From Paenibacillus melissococcoides (lineage in GTDB: Bacteria; Bacillota; Bacilli; Paenibacillales; Paenibacillaceae), in NCBI GenBank assembly GCA_944800085.1, contig CALYLO010000001.1, positions 570,501 through 634,500 of the forward strand: DNA of 64,000 nucleotides, given 5' to 3'. Positions 29,926-39,891 of the stretch are shown one piece after another (within the stretch, counting starts at the first letter, position 1; the number at the start of each line of letters is the position of its first letter). The notes under the pieces were generated by a model. It was not told the DNA's origin. It was given only the letters and a program-made list of their open reading frames with translations, and did not search any database. The position numbers were made by a program, and so were the translations under genes.

Positions 29926-30603
29926 TCAGTTCATATACGGGCTCTGGAACAGCTTGGACACGTCAATCGTGTATTGCGACTGGCCCAGCGACAAGATGCG
30001 CTGCTGTTCCAAATCACGGATCACCTGTTCCAGCACGGTGCGGTGCACGCCGGCCAGTCCAGCCATCGCGTCCGGATCGAACGCGTGGGGAATGTGGATT
30101 TTGTCGCCCTGGCGCTTGCCTTCATGCTGGGCGATGCGGACAATGTTCTTGACGACTCGGCTCGGCGCGTCAAGGAAGGTCAGCTCCGAGACATGGCCGT
30201 TCGTGGAGCGCAGACGGCTGCAGAGCTGGATCATAATCTGCTTGGCGATGTCGTAGTGCGCACGCATCATCAGATGGAAGCTCTCGGAATTGACGGTGAG
30301 CAGTACGGTATCTTCCAGCGTCTCGGCCGTCGCGGAGCGCGGCTTCCCGTCGATGAGGGCCAGCTCGCCGAAGCTGTCTCCCGCCTGGAAGACGGCGAGC
30401 GTCTTCTGCAGGCCTTGCCGGCTGGAAGTATAGATTTTGACCGTTCCCCGCATGACGATACAGAATGTATCGCCCGGCTCGCCTTGCTGGAAGAGCGTCG
30501 TATGCGGGTGATATTCGCGGCGAGAGGTGATGGAAGCGACGATATCGAGCTGTTCATCGCTGAGATCAGTGAATAATGGAACCCTTTTCAGTAACTCTAT
30601 CAT
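29926..30603 (-). CDS. Crp/Fnr-family transcriptional regulator
   Basis: 225 residues. The N-terminal cyclic-nucleotide-binding-type beta barrel includes FQQGEPGDTFCIVMRGTVKIY and FGELALIDGKPRSATA. A dimerisation helix follows, and the C-terminal winged helix has the recognition region DPDAMAGLAGVHRTVLEQVIRDL. There is no N-terminal Cys cluster, so it is not an FNR-type oxygen sensor, and the ligand is unknown. AGAGGGAG precedes the ATG. It is divergent from hemL with an 81-base shared promoter region and splits hemL from hemB, which are adjacent in B. subtilis. Confidence 0.9.
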   Translation of the reverse strand: MIELLKRVPLFTDLSDEQLDIVASITSRREYHPHTTLFQQGEPGDTFCIVMRGTVKIYTSSRQGLQKTLAVFQAGDSFGELALIDGKPRSATAETLEDTVLLTVNSESFHLMMRAHYDIAKQIMIQLCSRLRSTNGHVSELTFLDAPSRVVKNIVRIAQHEGKRQGDKIHIPHAFDPDAMAGLAGVHRTVLEQVIRDLEQQRILSLGQSQYTIDVSKLFQSPYMN

Positions 30604-30684
30604 GTCTACTCCCTCTTTTGTCCGTAAGCATTTTGTACTAGTGTATCACATATCTGAGGAATAAATATAGGAGGAGCGATACCC

Positions 30685-31986
30685 ATGACGGAAAAATTAT
30701 CTACGCGCCGCGATGCCCGTTCCCGCGCCGCATTTGAGGAAGCCAAGCAGTACATACCTGGCGGCGTGAACAGCCCGGTCCGGGCCTTCAAATCGGTCGG
30801 CCTGACTCCGGTCTACGTGGAGCGCGGCAGCGGCTCCCGCATTTTTGATATCGACGGCAACGAATTTATCGATTATGTCTGCTCCTGGGGACCGCTTATC
30901 GTCGGGCATGCCCATCCGCAGGTCGTGCAGGCGGTTCAGGAGACGGCGGCCAAGGGGACGAGCTTCGGCGCTCCGACCGAGCTGGAGACGATGATGGCCA
31001 AGACGGTGGTGGAGCGGGTGCCTTCCGTCGATATCGTGCGTATGGTCAATTCCGGCACGGAAGCGACGATGAGCGCGCTTCGCCTCGCCCGCGGCATTAC
31101 GAAGCGAAGCAAAATATTAAAGTTCGAAGGCTCCTATCACGGACATGCGGACAGCCTGCTCATTAAGGCGGGCTCCGGCGTGGCGACGTTGGGCCTCCCC
31201 GACAGTCCGGGCGTGCCGGAAGGCGTGGCCAGCAATACGATTACGGTGCCGTACAACGACCTGGAAGGCGTCAAGCTTGCCTTCGAACGCTTCGGCGAGG
31301 AGCTGGCGTGCGTCATTGTCGAGCCGGTCGCCGGGAATATGGGCGTCGTGCCGCCGCAGCCGGGCTTCCTGGAAGGGCTTCGCTCGTTGACGGAGCAATA
31401 CGGCAGCCTGCTTATCTTCGATGAAGTCATGACCGGCTTCCGCGTGGGCTATCACTGCGCGCAAGGCCGCTTCGGCGTTACGCCGGATCTGACGTGCTTC
31501 GGCAAGGTCATCGGCGGAGGCTTGCCGGTCGGCGCTTACGGCGGCAAGCGGGAATATATGGAGCAGGTGGCGCCGAGCGGACCGATTTATCAGGCGGGCA
31601 CGCTGAGCGGCAACCCGCTGGCGATGGCGGCCGGCTATACGACGCTGTCGCTGCTGACGCCGGAAGTGTACGAGGAGCTCGAGCGCAAGGCGGCCAAGCT
31701 CGAGGAAGGCTTCCTGCGGAACGCCCGCGATACCGGCATCGCCTGCACGATTAACCGGGTCGGTTCGATGGTCTGCCCTTTCTTCACCGATCAGCCGGTC
31801 ACCAATTTCGATTCCGCGCGCACCTCCGATCTGGAGCGTTTCCGCCGCTATTTTGCCGAGCTGCTTAATCGGGGCGTCAGCATCGCGCCATCCCAGTTCG
31901 AAGGCATGTTCGTCTCGACGGCGCATACCGATCAGGATCTGGATGCGACGATCGAGGCCCATTATGAAGCATTAAAACGTCTGTAG
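30685..31986 (+). CDS. hemL: Glutamate-1-semialdehyde 2,1-aminomutase
   Basis: PLP enzyme that converts glutamate-1-semialdehyde (HemA product) to 5-aminolevulinate (HemB substrate). The active-site lysine is in [18 protein letters not shown] (Lys about 274). [15 protein letters not shown] and FEGSYHGH match the family. 433 residues. TAGGAGGAG precedes the ATG. It is transcribed separately from hemAXCDB because of the divergent regulator. Confidence 0.96.
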   Translation: MTEKLSTRRDARSRAAFEEAKQYIPGGVNSPVRAFKSVGLTPVYVERGSGSRIFDIDGNEFIDYVCSWGPLIVGHAHPQVVQAVQETAAKGTSFGAPTELETMMAKTVVERVPSVDIVRMVNSGTEATMSALRLARGITKRSKILKFEGSYHGHADSLLIKAGSGVATLGLPDSPGVPEGVASNTITVPYNDLEGVKLAFERFGEELACVIVEPVAGNMGVVPPQPGFLEGLRSLTEQYGSLLIFDEVMTGFRVGYHCAQGRFGVTPDLTCFGKVIGGGLPVGAYGGKREYMEQVAPSGPIYQAGTLSGNPLAMAAGYTTLSLLTPEVYEELERKAAKLEEGFLRNARDTGIACTINRVGSMVCPFFTDQPVTNFDSARTSDLERFRRYFAELLNRGVSIAPSQFEGMFVSTAHTDQDLDATIEAHYEALKRL

Positions 31987-31994
31987 GAGCATAT

Positions 31995-32039
31995 CCGGCC
32001 CCGGGTGTCAGCCGAAGTTGACACGGCGGCCGGTTTTTT
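31995..32039 (+). terminator. hemL terminator
   Basis: CCGGCC...GTGTCA pairs with TGACAC...GGCCGG, followed by TTTTTT. Confidence 0.85.
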
Positions 32040-32135
32040 ATGAACCGGAAGCGCAGCGTCACTCGCGGCTGTCGGTACAGTCTAACGTCAAGCGGGGCGG
32101 GAAGTTCGTGGAACCGGATTAAAAGGAGGTCTTTG

Positions 32136-33026
32136 ATGATGGCGATCGGATGGAGGCGGCGGGGCGAATGGGCGGAGTTCATGCCGGAGCGGCGCATACT
32201 GGCGTCGGAGGATGACTTGCGCGCATGGCTGCTGGAGACGCTTCGCATGCCGCCGAACATGCTGCGGCAGATGCTGGCGGAGGATAAAATCCGCACAGCC
32301 GGAGATCGGCTGCGGCTGCATCTGTTCCCGGAGGAAGCGATGACGACAGAGCCGGCGGATGAGCCCGCCGAGGTTCTCTATGAAGACGATGCCGTGCTGG
32401 TCGCTTACAAGCCGGCCGGAATGGCTGTGCATGCCACGACAACAGAGCAGGAGAGAAGGCGGAACAGTCTGGCGCATGCGGTTGCCTGCCATTACGCATG
32501 GACGGGCCAATCGCTGCGCGTCCGCCATATTCACCGCCTGGATACGGATACGACAGGTCCGGTGCTGATCGCGAAGCATGCGCTGCCGCATGCGGTATTG
32601 GATGCCGACATGCGCAGCAAGGCGATTCGCCGCAGCTATGCGGCGATCGTCCACGGGTGCCCGCGCACGCGCGCCGGGACGATCGATGCGCCGATCGGCA
32701 AGGATCGGCACCATCCGTCGCGCCGCCGCGTGAGCCCGACCGGCTCCCCTGCCATAACCCATTACGCCGTCGAGCAGGCCGGCCGGGAGCTGGCCCTGGT
32801 CAAGCTCCGGCTGGAGACCGGGAGGACGCATCAGATTCGGGCCCATATGAGACATATCGGCCACCCGCTGGCTGGAGACACGCTGTACGGCGGAGACGGC
32901 CGGCTGTTCGGGCGCCAGGCGCTTCACGGGGAAGCGCTGACCTTCCGCCATCCGCTGTCGGGCGAATGGCTGGAGATTCAGGCGCCGTGGCCCGAGGACA
33001 TGGCGCGCCTGCGCCAAAAAATATAG
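32136..33026 (+). CDS. RluA-family RNA pseudouridine synthase
   Basis: About 296 residues. Converts specific uridines in rRNA or tRNA to pseudouridine, and the target site cannot be told from sequence. The catalytic Asp is in HRLDTDTTGPVLIAK, followed by the family's RRSYAAIVHG and ETGRTHQIRAHMRHIGHPLAGDTLYGG. The N-terminus is an S4-like segment (PPNMLRQMLAEDKI). AAAGGAGG is six bases before ATG 32136. The longer open frame starting at 32040 lacks a ribosome binding site and overlaps the hemL terminator tail. Confidence 0.92.
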   Translation: MMAIGWRRRGEWAEFMPERRILASEDDLRAWLLETLRMPPNMLRQMLAEDKIRTAGDRLRLHLFPEEAMTTEPADEPAEVLYEDDAVLVAYKPAGMAVHATTTEQERRRNSLAHAVACHYAWTGQSLRVRHIHRLDTDTTGPVLIAKHALPHAVLDADMRSKAIRRSYAAIVHGCPRTRAGTIDAPIGKDRHHPSRRRVSPTGSPAITHYAVEQAGRELALVKLRLETGRTHQIRAHMRHIGHPLAGDTLYGGDGRLFGRQALHGEALTFRHPLSGEWLEIQAPWPEDMARLRQKI

Positions 33027-33169
33027 TCATGCTCCTCCTTTTCCGTCCATATACATGAAGTAGTGAACCGAGTCTGATGTCGCGCCGGCCAAGAAGACAT
33101 GCATCCGGGTCAGGGGAAGATTCGCGATCACGGCGGAGATCAGAAGTACTGCGGGAGGAGGAGCAGTCC

Positions 33170-35011
33170 GTGTATGAGGAAGCATATGGCTTAAGATTTG
33201 ATATTTATGAACGGGTTCATTTATCCGACGATAGTGTCGGTATCGTCCAATTGGAAGAGGTTGAATTGACGCCCCACATTCAGGTGATCCCGGCCGGAGA
33301 TCAAGTGACGGTGCGGGGCAGCCTGCTGCTGGCGGGCGTCTATGAGGGAGACGACGAAGGCCGGGTCAGCCAGTCGCTGGAGCATTGGATTCCGGTGGAG
33401 ATTACGCTGCCGCTCAACCGGATTCGGAGCTTGGAGGATATTTCCGTCGACATTGAGCACTTCGATGTCGATCTGTTGTCTGCCCGTTCTCTTAACATTA
33501 CGGGCATCTTGTCGCTCAAGGGCATCGCGATGGAGCCGGCGGAACCGTCAAGCTGGGAGCCGGAGCAATTCACGGTCGTCCATCAGACGGAGGAGGAGCG
33601 CGGAGAGGATGAACCGGAGTGGCTTCGGGATTACGGAGAAGAAGCGGCGCCGAGCCCGGAGGCGCTGGATGCCGTGGCCCGCATCCGTTCGTTGGCCGAC
33701 GGCGCCGAGCAGCGCGAAGAAGAAGGGCAAGCTGTCCCCGAACCGGCAGCCGAGCCTGTGCGCGAGAAGACGTATTCCGATTATATTGATCAGATAGAAG
33801 AATCGAAGAAGGCTCCGGAGACAGCGGCAACGGAAGCGGAAGAGGCCGAACCGGAGCAGGACCCGGGCCGGACCGAGCTCACCTGGGATCATGCGCCATG
33901 GGCCTTTCCAAGCGTAACGGATTTGCCGCCTGCGGCGCCGAAGGCCGTGGCCGAAGCGGAGGCATCCGTGGAGGCATTCGGCACGGACAGAGGCCAGCAG
34001 GGCGAGCCGGAGCATCGTGGGCTCGACGAAGAGGAGGCCGCTGAACCGGAAGCGGAGGAGAAGCCGGCCGAAGCGCCTGCGGGCCGGACCGGCGAGGAGC
34101 CGGCGACGTGGAATCTGCCGCAGCCGCAGACGGCGGCAGCATCAGCGCCCGTGCCAGAGCCCGAGCCGGAGGCGAAGCCTGCGTCCGCGCCGAAGCTCGA
34201 GCCGGAGGCGAAGCCTGCGTCCGCGCCGAAGCCCGAGCCGGAGGCGAAGCCTGCGTCCGCGCCGAAGCTCGAGCCGAAGGCGAAGCCTGCGTCCGCGCCG
34301 AAGCCCGAGCCGGAGGCGAAGCCTGCGTCCGCGCCGGTGCCTGAGCCGGAGGCGAAGCCTGCGTCCGCGCCGGAGCCTGCGCTCGAGGCGCCGCCGGAGC
34401 CCCGGGCGGAAGAGAAGCCGGCCGAAGCGCCTGCATCGGTGGCATCCGCGGCACCCGCCGCCTCCGCACCCGCCGCCGAAGCCTCTAGCGCCGAAGCCTC
34501 CGTTGCAGAGGCGGACGTATCCGAAGAGCAGACGGCGGCGGAGGCCAATCCGCGCGAGGAACCGGAGGCCGAGCCGGCTGGGGATGCCGCCGCAGCCGCC
34601 AGCGCTGCGGACACCAAGCCGGAGATGAAGATCGCGATCAACAGCTCCAAGCCGGCAGACGCGCCGGCCGCGAGCGGAGTCGGCTTCAGCTCCCTGCTGC
34701 AATCAAGCCGGCAGACGAAGGAGCGGGAGCAGCGGGAAGCCGAGATGAAGCAGGCCGAGGAGGAAGCGGCGCTGGAAGCGGCCAAGGTGACGACCGGTGA
34801 CGATGTGAAGTGGCAGTCCCTGTTCCTGCAGCGAGTGAACGATGAACACAGCTTCAAAAAGGTCCGCATGTGCATCGTCCAGCGCGAAGAGACGCTGGAC
34901 ACGATAGCGGATCGCTATCAGATGAATACGAATGAAATCGTGCTGTATAACCGCCTGCCCGACCAGAACGTGACGGAAGGCCAGGTGCTCTATATTCCGG
35001 TCACCTCTTGA
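33170..35011 (+). CDS. spoVID: Stage VI sporulation protein D (spore coat encasement)
   Basis: Coat morphogenetic protein needed for encasement of the forespore. The N-terminal domain (GLRFDIYERVHLSDD... HWIPVEITLPLNRIRSLEDI) matches the SpoVID core, a long acidic Pro/Ala/Glu linker follows, and the C-terminus is a LysM domain (VQREETLDTIADRYQMNTNEIVLYN). GTG 33170 has GGGAGGAGGAG six bases upstream. ATG 33077 adds an Arg-rich 31-residue extension with no ribosome binding site. B. subtilis also has spoVID after hemL. ysxE, which follows it there, is missing here. Confidence 0.9.
   Translation: MYEEAYGLRFDIYERVHLSDDSVGIVQLEEVELTPHIQVIPAGDQVTVRGSLLLAGVYEGDDEGRVSQSLEHWIPVEITLPLNRIRSLEDISVDIEHFDVDLLSARSLNITGILSLKGIAMEPAEPSSWEPEQFTVVHQTEEERGEDEPEWLRDYGEEAAPSPEALDAVARIRSLADGAEQREEEGQAVPEPAAEPVREKTYSDYIDQIEESKKAPETAATEAEEAEPEQDPGRTELTWDHAPWAFPSVTDLPPAAPKAVAEAEASVEAFGTDRGQQGEPEHRGLDEEEAAEPEAEEKPAEAPAGRTGEEPATWNLPQPQTAAASAPVPEPEPEAKPASAPKLEPEAKPASAPKPEPEAKPASAPKLEPKAKPASAPKPEPEAKPASAPVPEPEAKPASAPEPALEAPPEPRAEEKPAEAPASVASAAPAASAPAAEASSAEASVAEADVSEEQTAAEANPREEPEAEPAGDAAAAASAADTKPEMKIAINSSKPADAPAASGVGFSSLLQSSRQTKEREQREAEMKQAEEEAALEAAKVTTGDDVKWQSLFLQRVNDEHSFKKVRMCIVQREETLDTIADRYQMNTNEIVLYNRLPDQNVTEGQVLYIPVTS
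34150..34385 (+). repeat. 36-bp coding minisatellite in spoVID
   Basis: About six copies of a 12-residue unit, roughly KPASAPKxEPEA, encoded by nearly identical DNA. The strong repetition also opens long antisense frames that are not genes. Confidence 0.9.
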
Positions 35012-35024
35012 ACCGGGACACAAT

Positions 35025-35055
35025 AGACCCGTCCGGCAAATCTCGCGGACGGGTC
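35025..35055. terminator. Terminator between spoVID and the 54-aa gene
   Basis: AGACCCGTCCG pairs perfectly with CGGACGGGTCT across a 9-nt loop between convergent genes. Flanking T content is modest on both strands. Confidence 0.65.
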
Positions 35056-35096
35056 TTGTATGTGGTATGCGCATGCTGGGAAGGCCTGCCGCGAAC

Positions 35097-35261
35097 TCAG
35101 TATACATCGAGCAGAAACCCGAGATACACGAGGAACAGCGCGAACAGCAAAAACACATCGAGTCCGGTTGGAAGAAGCAGCGTCCGGACAAACTGCAGGC
35201 AGATGAGCGGAAAGATGACTCCTTTTACCGAATAGCGAATACGCCACCACCAACGTTCCAT
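35097..35261 (-). CDS. Small membrane protein, 54 aa
   Basis: Begins MERWWWRIRYSVKG and has two hydrophobic segments (about residues 15-29 and 36-53), ending in GFLLDVY. GGAGGTGG lies upstream of the ATG at useful spacing. The organisation (basic aromatic N-terminus, two helices) suits a small inner-membrane or spore-membrane protein. Function unknown. It is convergent with spoVID and divergent from valS. Confidence 0.6.
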   Translation of the reverse strand: MERWWWRIRYSVKGVIFPLICLQFVRTLLLPTGLDVFLLFALFLVYLGFLLDVY

Positions 35262-35359
35262 GTGAGGACCACCTCCTATAGTACATGTTATGAAAGTGGA
35301 AAATCGGGATATGACTAATACGAAGAACGATTTGAACCCGTCTATTGACTGATGTGGAG

Positions 35360-35728
35360 AGCGAAGGTAAAATATATCGTAAACATGTGGTTGTCAGCGC
35401 TTGTCGCTGAAGCCGCGGAGCAAAGACGTCGAACAGGAAGAGTAAGCGTCAAGGCCCCTTACAGAGAGCAGAGCGATGAGGTGTAACGCCTGCAGGAGCG
35501 TCCCGCTGAAGTCACCTGGGAGTTGCCCGTTTGAACGCGTCACGGTAGTGTATGAGCCCGGTGCTCGACATGTGCCGCCGCGCGCTAGAAGGGGACGGCC
35601 GCAACCGTTACATGCAGTGGAGTGCCGCCGCGTTCATGCGCATCATGAGACGCTTGGCGGAATTAAAGGTGGTACCACGGAAGTTGAACCTTTCGTCCTT
35701 TGCGGCGGAAGGTTTTTTTATTTGTCAT
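35360..35728 (+). promoter_or_regulatory. Valine-specific T-box riboswitch of valS
   Basis: The conserved T-box AAAGGTGGTACCACGG lies at 35665-35680. Stem I elements are visible: AGGAAGAGTA at about 35430 and AGAGAGC at 35463. The specifier loop reads CTGAA-GTC-ACC with GTC (Val) at 35511-35513, in the usual context. The terminator helix (AACCTT...AAGGTT then TTTTTT) ends at about 35720. Uncharged tRNA-Val should favour the antiterminator and switch valS on. Confidence 0.93.
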
Positions 35729-35744
35729 AACGGAGGGAATGCTT

Positions 35745-38408
35745 ATGCCAGAAAGTCAGGAACAGTTGTCCATGCCGACCACATATGATCCGAAGGCGGC
35801 GGAACAGAAATGGTACGCCTATTGGCAGGAAGGCGAATATTTCAAAGCCGGACGCCGGCCGGATGCCGAACCTTACACAATTGTGATCCCGCCGCCGAAC
35901 GTAACCGGGATGCTGCATATCGGGCATGCGCTCGATTTTACGCTGCAGGACATTATTATCCGATCCAAGCGGATGCAGGGCTATGATGCCCTTTGGCTGC
36001 CCGGTTCCGACCATGCCGGCATCGCGACGCAGACCAAGGTGGAGCAGAAGCTGCGGGAAGAAGGGCTCTCCCGCTACGATCTGGGCCGCGAGAAATTCCT
36101 GGAGCGCGTCTGGGAGTGGAAAGGCGCCTATGCGGAGACGATTCGCGAGCAGTGGGCGAAGATGGGCTTCTCGCTCGACTATTCCCGCGAGCGCTTCACG
36201 CTTGATGAAGGGCTGTCCCGCGCGGTTCGGGAAGTATTCGTGAAGCTGTACGAGAAAGGGCTCATTTACCGCGGCAAGTACATTATTAACTGGGATCCGG
36301 CAGCCCGCACGGCGCTGTCCGATATCGAGGTCGAATATAAGGAAGTGCAGGGCCACCTCTATCATTTGAAGTATCCGCTCAAGGACGGCAGCGGTTCGAT
36401 TACGGTCGCGACGACCCGTCCGGAGACGATGCTGGGTGACACCGCGGTAGCCGTTCATCCGGAGGACGAGCGCTACAAGCATATGATCGGCAAGATGCTG
36501 GTGCTGCCGATTGTCGGCCGGGAGATTCCGATTATCGCCGACGACTACGTCGACAAGGAATTCGGCAGCGGCGCCGTGAAGATTACGCCGGCGCACGACC
36601 CGAACGACTTCGAGATGGGGCTGCGCCACGACCTGCCGCAGATTAATGTCATGGATGAGAGCGGCACGATGAATGAGGCGGCCGGCTCCTATCAAGGACT
36701 GGATCGCGGGGAGTGCCGCAAGCGGATTGTCAAGGATCTAGAAGGGCAAGGCGTGCTCATCAAGATCGAGGACCATGTCCATCAAGTCGGGCACAGCGAG
36801 CGGACGGGCGCGGTCGTCGAGCCGTACTTGTCGACGCAGTGGTTCGTCAAGATGAAGCCGCTGGCCGAGGCCGCTATCGAGGCGCAGAAGAACGGCCAAG
36901 GTGTCCGCTTCGTACCGGAGCGCTTCGAGAAGACGTATCTGCAGTGGATCGAAAATGTGCGCGACTGGTGCATTTCCCGCCAGCTCTGGTGGGGGCACCG
37001 CATTCCGGCTTGGTACTGCGAGGACTGCGGACATATGACCGTCGCGCGTGAAGATGCCGCTTCCTGCTCCTCCTGCGGCAGCGCGAAGCTGAGACAGGAC
37101 GAGGATGTGCTGGACACCTGGTTCAGTTCGGCCTTGTGGCCGTTCTCTACGCTCGGCTGGCCGGAGCAGACGGACGATCTGAAGCGTTATTATCCGACGA
37201 GCGTGCTGGTGACGGGCTATGACATTATTTATTTCTGGGTGGCCCGCATGATCTTCACCGCGCTTGAATTCACGGGCGAGATTCCGTTCAAGGATGTGCT
37301 CATGCACGGCTTGGTGCGGGATGCCGACGGCCGCAAAATGTCGAAGTCGCTCGGCAACGGCGTCGATCCGCTTCAAGTTATCGAGAAATACGGCGCGGAT
37401 GCGATGCGCTTCATGATCTCGACGAGCAGCACGCCGGGCCAGGATTTGCGCTTCCGTTGGGAACGGGTGGAGCAGGCGCGCAATTTCGCGAACAAGATCT
37501 GGAACGCGTCCCGCTTCGCCTTGATGAACCTGGAAGGCTTCACTTATGAAGACATTGATCTGTCCGGCAAGCTCGGCACCGCGGATCGCTGGATTCTCCA
37601 CCGCCTGAACGAGACGGCACGCGACATTACGCGTCTGATGGACGCCTATGAATTCGGGGAGACCGGCCGCGTCCTGTACAACTTCATCTGGGACGATCTG
37701 TGCGACTGGTATATCGAATTCGCCAAGCTCAGCCTGTATAACGGCGATGCGGCGGCCAAGAAGACGACGCAATCGGTGCTTGCCTACGTCCTCGATCGGA
37801 CGCTGCGCATGATTCATCCGTTCATGCCGTTCATCTCCGAGGAGATATGGCAGCATCTCCCGCATGAGGGCGAGACGATTACGCTGGCGGCCTGGCCGGA
37901 ATATGACGCCGCCTTCGAAGCGCCGGATGCCGAGCGCGAGATGTCGCTCCTTATGGATATGATCCGGGCGGTGCGGAATATTCGGGCGGAAGTGAATGTG
38001 CCGATGAGCAAAAAAATCGAGCTTCTCGTCAAGCCGGCGAATGCGGAATATGAACGGAACATTAACGACAATCTCGAGTACGTGGAACGCTTCTGTGGCA
38101 CGTCCAAGCTCTCCGTCGACCTGAATGCGGCCGCCCCGGGCAAGGCGATGACGGCCGTCGTGACGGGAGCCGAGCTGTACCTGCCGCTCGCGGGCCTCAT
38201 CGACATCGAGCAAGAGATCGCGCGGCTGGAGAAAGAGGCCGAGCATCTGAACAAGGAAGTGGAGCGCGTCGAGAAAAAGCTGTCCAACGAGGGCTTTATG
38301 GCGAAGGCGCCGGAGAAGGTCGTGGCGGAAGAGCGCGCGAAGCTGCAGGATTACAGCGGCAAGCGCGACAAGGTGATGGCGCGCATTGCGGAATTGAGAG
38401 AAGTGTAA
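35745..38408 (+). CDS. valS: Valyl-tRNA synthetase
   Basis: Class I synthetase, 887 residues. The HIGH signature is HIGHALD and the KMSKS loop is KMSKSLGNG. The editing (CP1) domain includes [19 protein letters not shown]. The anticodon-binding domain and a C-terminal coiled coil (about 825-887) typical of ValRS are present. GGAGGG lies 7 bases before ATG 35745. ATG 35739 is too close to it. Regulated by the upstream T-box. Confidence 0.97.
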   Translation: MPESQEQLSMPTTYDPKAAEQKWYAYWQEGEYFKAGRRPDAEPYTIVIPPPNVTGMLHIGHALDFTLQDIIIRSKRMQGYDALWLPGSDHAGIATQTKVEQKLREEGLSRYDLGREKFLERVWEWKGAYAETIREQWAKMGFSLDYSRERFTLDEGLSRAVREVFVKLYEKGLIYRGKYIINWDPAARTALSDIEVEYKEVQGHLYHLKYPLKDGSGSITVATTRPETMLGDTAVAVHPEDERYKHMIGKMLVLPIVGREIPIIADDYVDKEFGSGAVKITPAHDPNDFEMGLRHDLPQINVMDESGTMNEAAGSYQGLDRGECRKRIVKDLEGQGVLIKIEDHVHQVGHSERTGAVVEPYLSTQWFVKMKPLAEAAIEAQKNGQGVRFVPERFEKTYLQWIENVRDWCISRQLWWGHRIPAWYCEDCGHMTVAREDAASCSSCGSAKLRQDEDVLDTWFSSALWPFSTLGWPEQTDDLKRYYPTSVLVTGYDIIYFWVARMIFTALEFTGEIPFKDVLMHGLVRDADGRKMSKSLGNGVDPLQVIEKYGADAMRFMISTSSTPGQDLRFRWERVEQARNFANKIWNASRFALMNLEGFTYEDIDLSGKLGTADRWILHRLNETARDITRLMDAYEFGETGRVLYNFIWDDLCDWYIEFAKLSLYNGDAAAKKTTQSVLAYVLDRTLRMIHPFMPFISEEIWQHLPHEGETITLAAWPEYDAAFEAPDAEREMSLLMDMIRAVRNIRAEVNVPMSKKIELLVKPANAEYERNINDNLEYVERFCGTSKLSVDLNAAAPGKAMTAVVTGAELYLPLAGLIDIEQEIARLEKEAEHLNKEVERVEKKLSNEGFMAKAPEKVVAEERAKLQDYSGKRDKVMARIAELREV

Positions 38409-38424
38409 TCGAGATTGCCATTGA

Positions 38425-38468
38425 ACGGCCGAACCGCTGGGGATCCGTCTCCATGACGGTTCGGCCGT
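38425..38468 (+). terminator. Hairpin between valS and folC
   Basis: ACGGCCGAACCG pairs perfectly with CGGTTCGGCCGT. No T-run follows, so it may stabilise the valS mRNA end rather than terminate fully. Confidence 0.5.
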
Positions 38469-38499
38469 CGATGAGTTCATAGGTAAGGATGAATTGCTT

Positions 38500-39885
38500 A
38501 TGTCGGACAACCAACGAACGAACCTGTCTGCTGCCACGGACTCCTTCGCGACGGCGGAAGCTGCCATTGACTGGATTAATTCTTTGATTCCTTTTGGCAT
38601 CCGTCCCGGGTTGGAGCGGGTCGAGCTCATGATGGAGAAGCTCGGCCATCCGCATCGCCGCCTGAAGTTCATCCATGTGGCCGGAACGAACGGCAAAGGC
38701 TCCACCTGCGCGCTGCTGACCAGCGTGCTGATGGCCAACGGCTACGATGTCGGCACCTTCACTTCGCCGTACATTGAGAAATTTACGAACCGCTTCAAAT
38801 ACAATAATGAAGATATTCCGGAGGAGACGCTGCTCCGCCTGGCCAATGAATTGAAGCCGCTGGTGGACGAGATCGCGGCGACGCCGCTCGGCTCGCCGAC
38901 GATGTTCGAGGTCTCGACGGTGCTGGCCATTTGCTACTATGCAAAGGTGGCTTTCCCTGACGTTGTCGTCCTCGAGACCGGATTGGGCGGGCGGCTGGAC
39001 GTTACCAATATCGTGACGCCCATCGTCTCGGTGATTACGAATATCGGGCATGATCATATGGATATTTTGGGCGACACGATCGAGCAGGTGGCGGCGGAGA
39101 AGGCCGGCATTATCAAGTCCGGCGTCCCGATTGTCAGCACGGTGGAGCAGCCGGAGGCGATTGAGGTCATCCGCCGCACGGCCGCGGAGCGGCGCTCCAC
39201 GCTGTACTTGATGGGCGAACAGTTCCGCTTCGAGGCGCTCCATTCCATGGAGAACGAGCAGACCTTCCATTTCTATGGGCCGTTCCGGGAACTGGAGAAC
39301 TTGACGATTACGCTGAATGGGGCGCATCAGATGAAGAATGCCGCCGCGGCGCTGATGGCGCTCGAGGTGCTGAGACAGTATATGGCCTTCCGGGTGGATG
39401 ACGAGGAGCTTCGGACAGGTCTCCGGAGCGCGGCCTGGCCGGGAAGACTGGAGATGGTAAGCGAAGAGCCCCGCATCCTGCTGGACGGAGCTCATAATCC
39501 GGAAGGGGCGGAGACGCTCGCTCAGGCGCTGCGCGACACGTACCGTTACAAACGGCTGCACGTGATGATGGGGATGCTGTCCACCAAGAATCATCATGAT
39601 GTGCTGCGTCATATACTTCCTTTAGCGGATACTCTCATTTTTACGGAACCTGATTTCCGCAAGAAGATGAGTGCGGAGAACTTGAGTCATATTGCAGAAG
39701 AATTGCTGGCAACAGCCTCGCGCCGCCCACAGATTGCAGTAGAGCCGAACTGGCGCGAGTCCCTAGAACGGCTCAAGGCGATGACCGAACCAGGCGATCT
39801 GGCGGTGGTCACCGGCACATTATATCTGATTGCGGACGTTCGCTCGTACGTCTTGCATCGGACCGAATCGGAAAAAGGTTGGTGA
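38500..39885 (+). CDS. folC: Folylpolyglutamate synthase / dihydrofolate synthase
   Basis: Mur-ligase family enzyme that adds glutamate to folates. The P-loop is AGTNGKGSTCALL. ETGLGGRLDVTNIV and DGAHNPEGAETLAQAL are FolC signatures. About 461 residues. AAGGATG lies upstream of ATG 38500. It ends 6 bases before murC and is probably translationally coupled to it. Confidence 0.95.
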   Translation: MSDNQRTNLSAATDSFATAEAAIDWINSLIPFGIRPGLERVELMMEKLGHPHRRLKFIHVAGTNGKGSTCALLTSVLMANGYDVGTFTSPYIEKFTNRFKYNNEDIPEETLLRLANELKPLVDEIAATPLGSPTMFEVSTVLAICYYAKVAFPDVVVLETGLGGRLDVTNIVTPIVSVITNIGHDHMDILGDTIEQVAAEKAGIIKSGVPIVSTVEQPEAIEVIRRTAAERRSTLYLMGEQFRFEALHSMENEQTFHFYGPFRELENLTITLNGAHQMKNAAAALMALEVLRQYMAFRVDDEELRTGLRSAAWPGRLEMVSEEPRILLDGAHNPEGAETLAQALRDTYRYKRLHVMMGMLSTKNHHDVLRHILPLADTLIFTEPDFRKKMSAENLSHIAEELLATASRRPQIAVEPNWRESLERLKAMTEPGDLAVVTGTLYLIADVRSYVLHRTESEKGW

Positions 39886-39891
39886 GTTCGT

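Noticed and set aside
34017..34628. Arg/Pro-rich frames within spoVID
   Set aside because: They are off-frame and antisense readings of the GC-rich 36-bp repeats. The SpoVID frame explains the region.
35476..35730. 84-residue frame before valS
   Set aside because: It lies entirely inside the T-box leader and its Cys/Arg-rich product is an artefact of structured RNA sequence.
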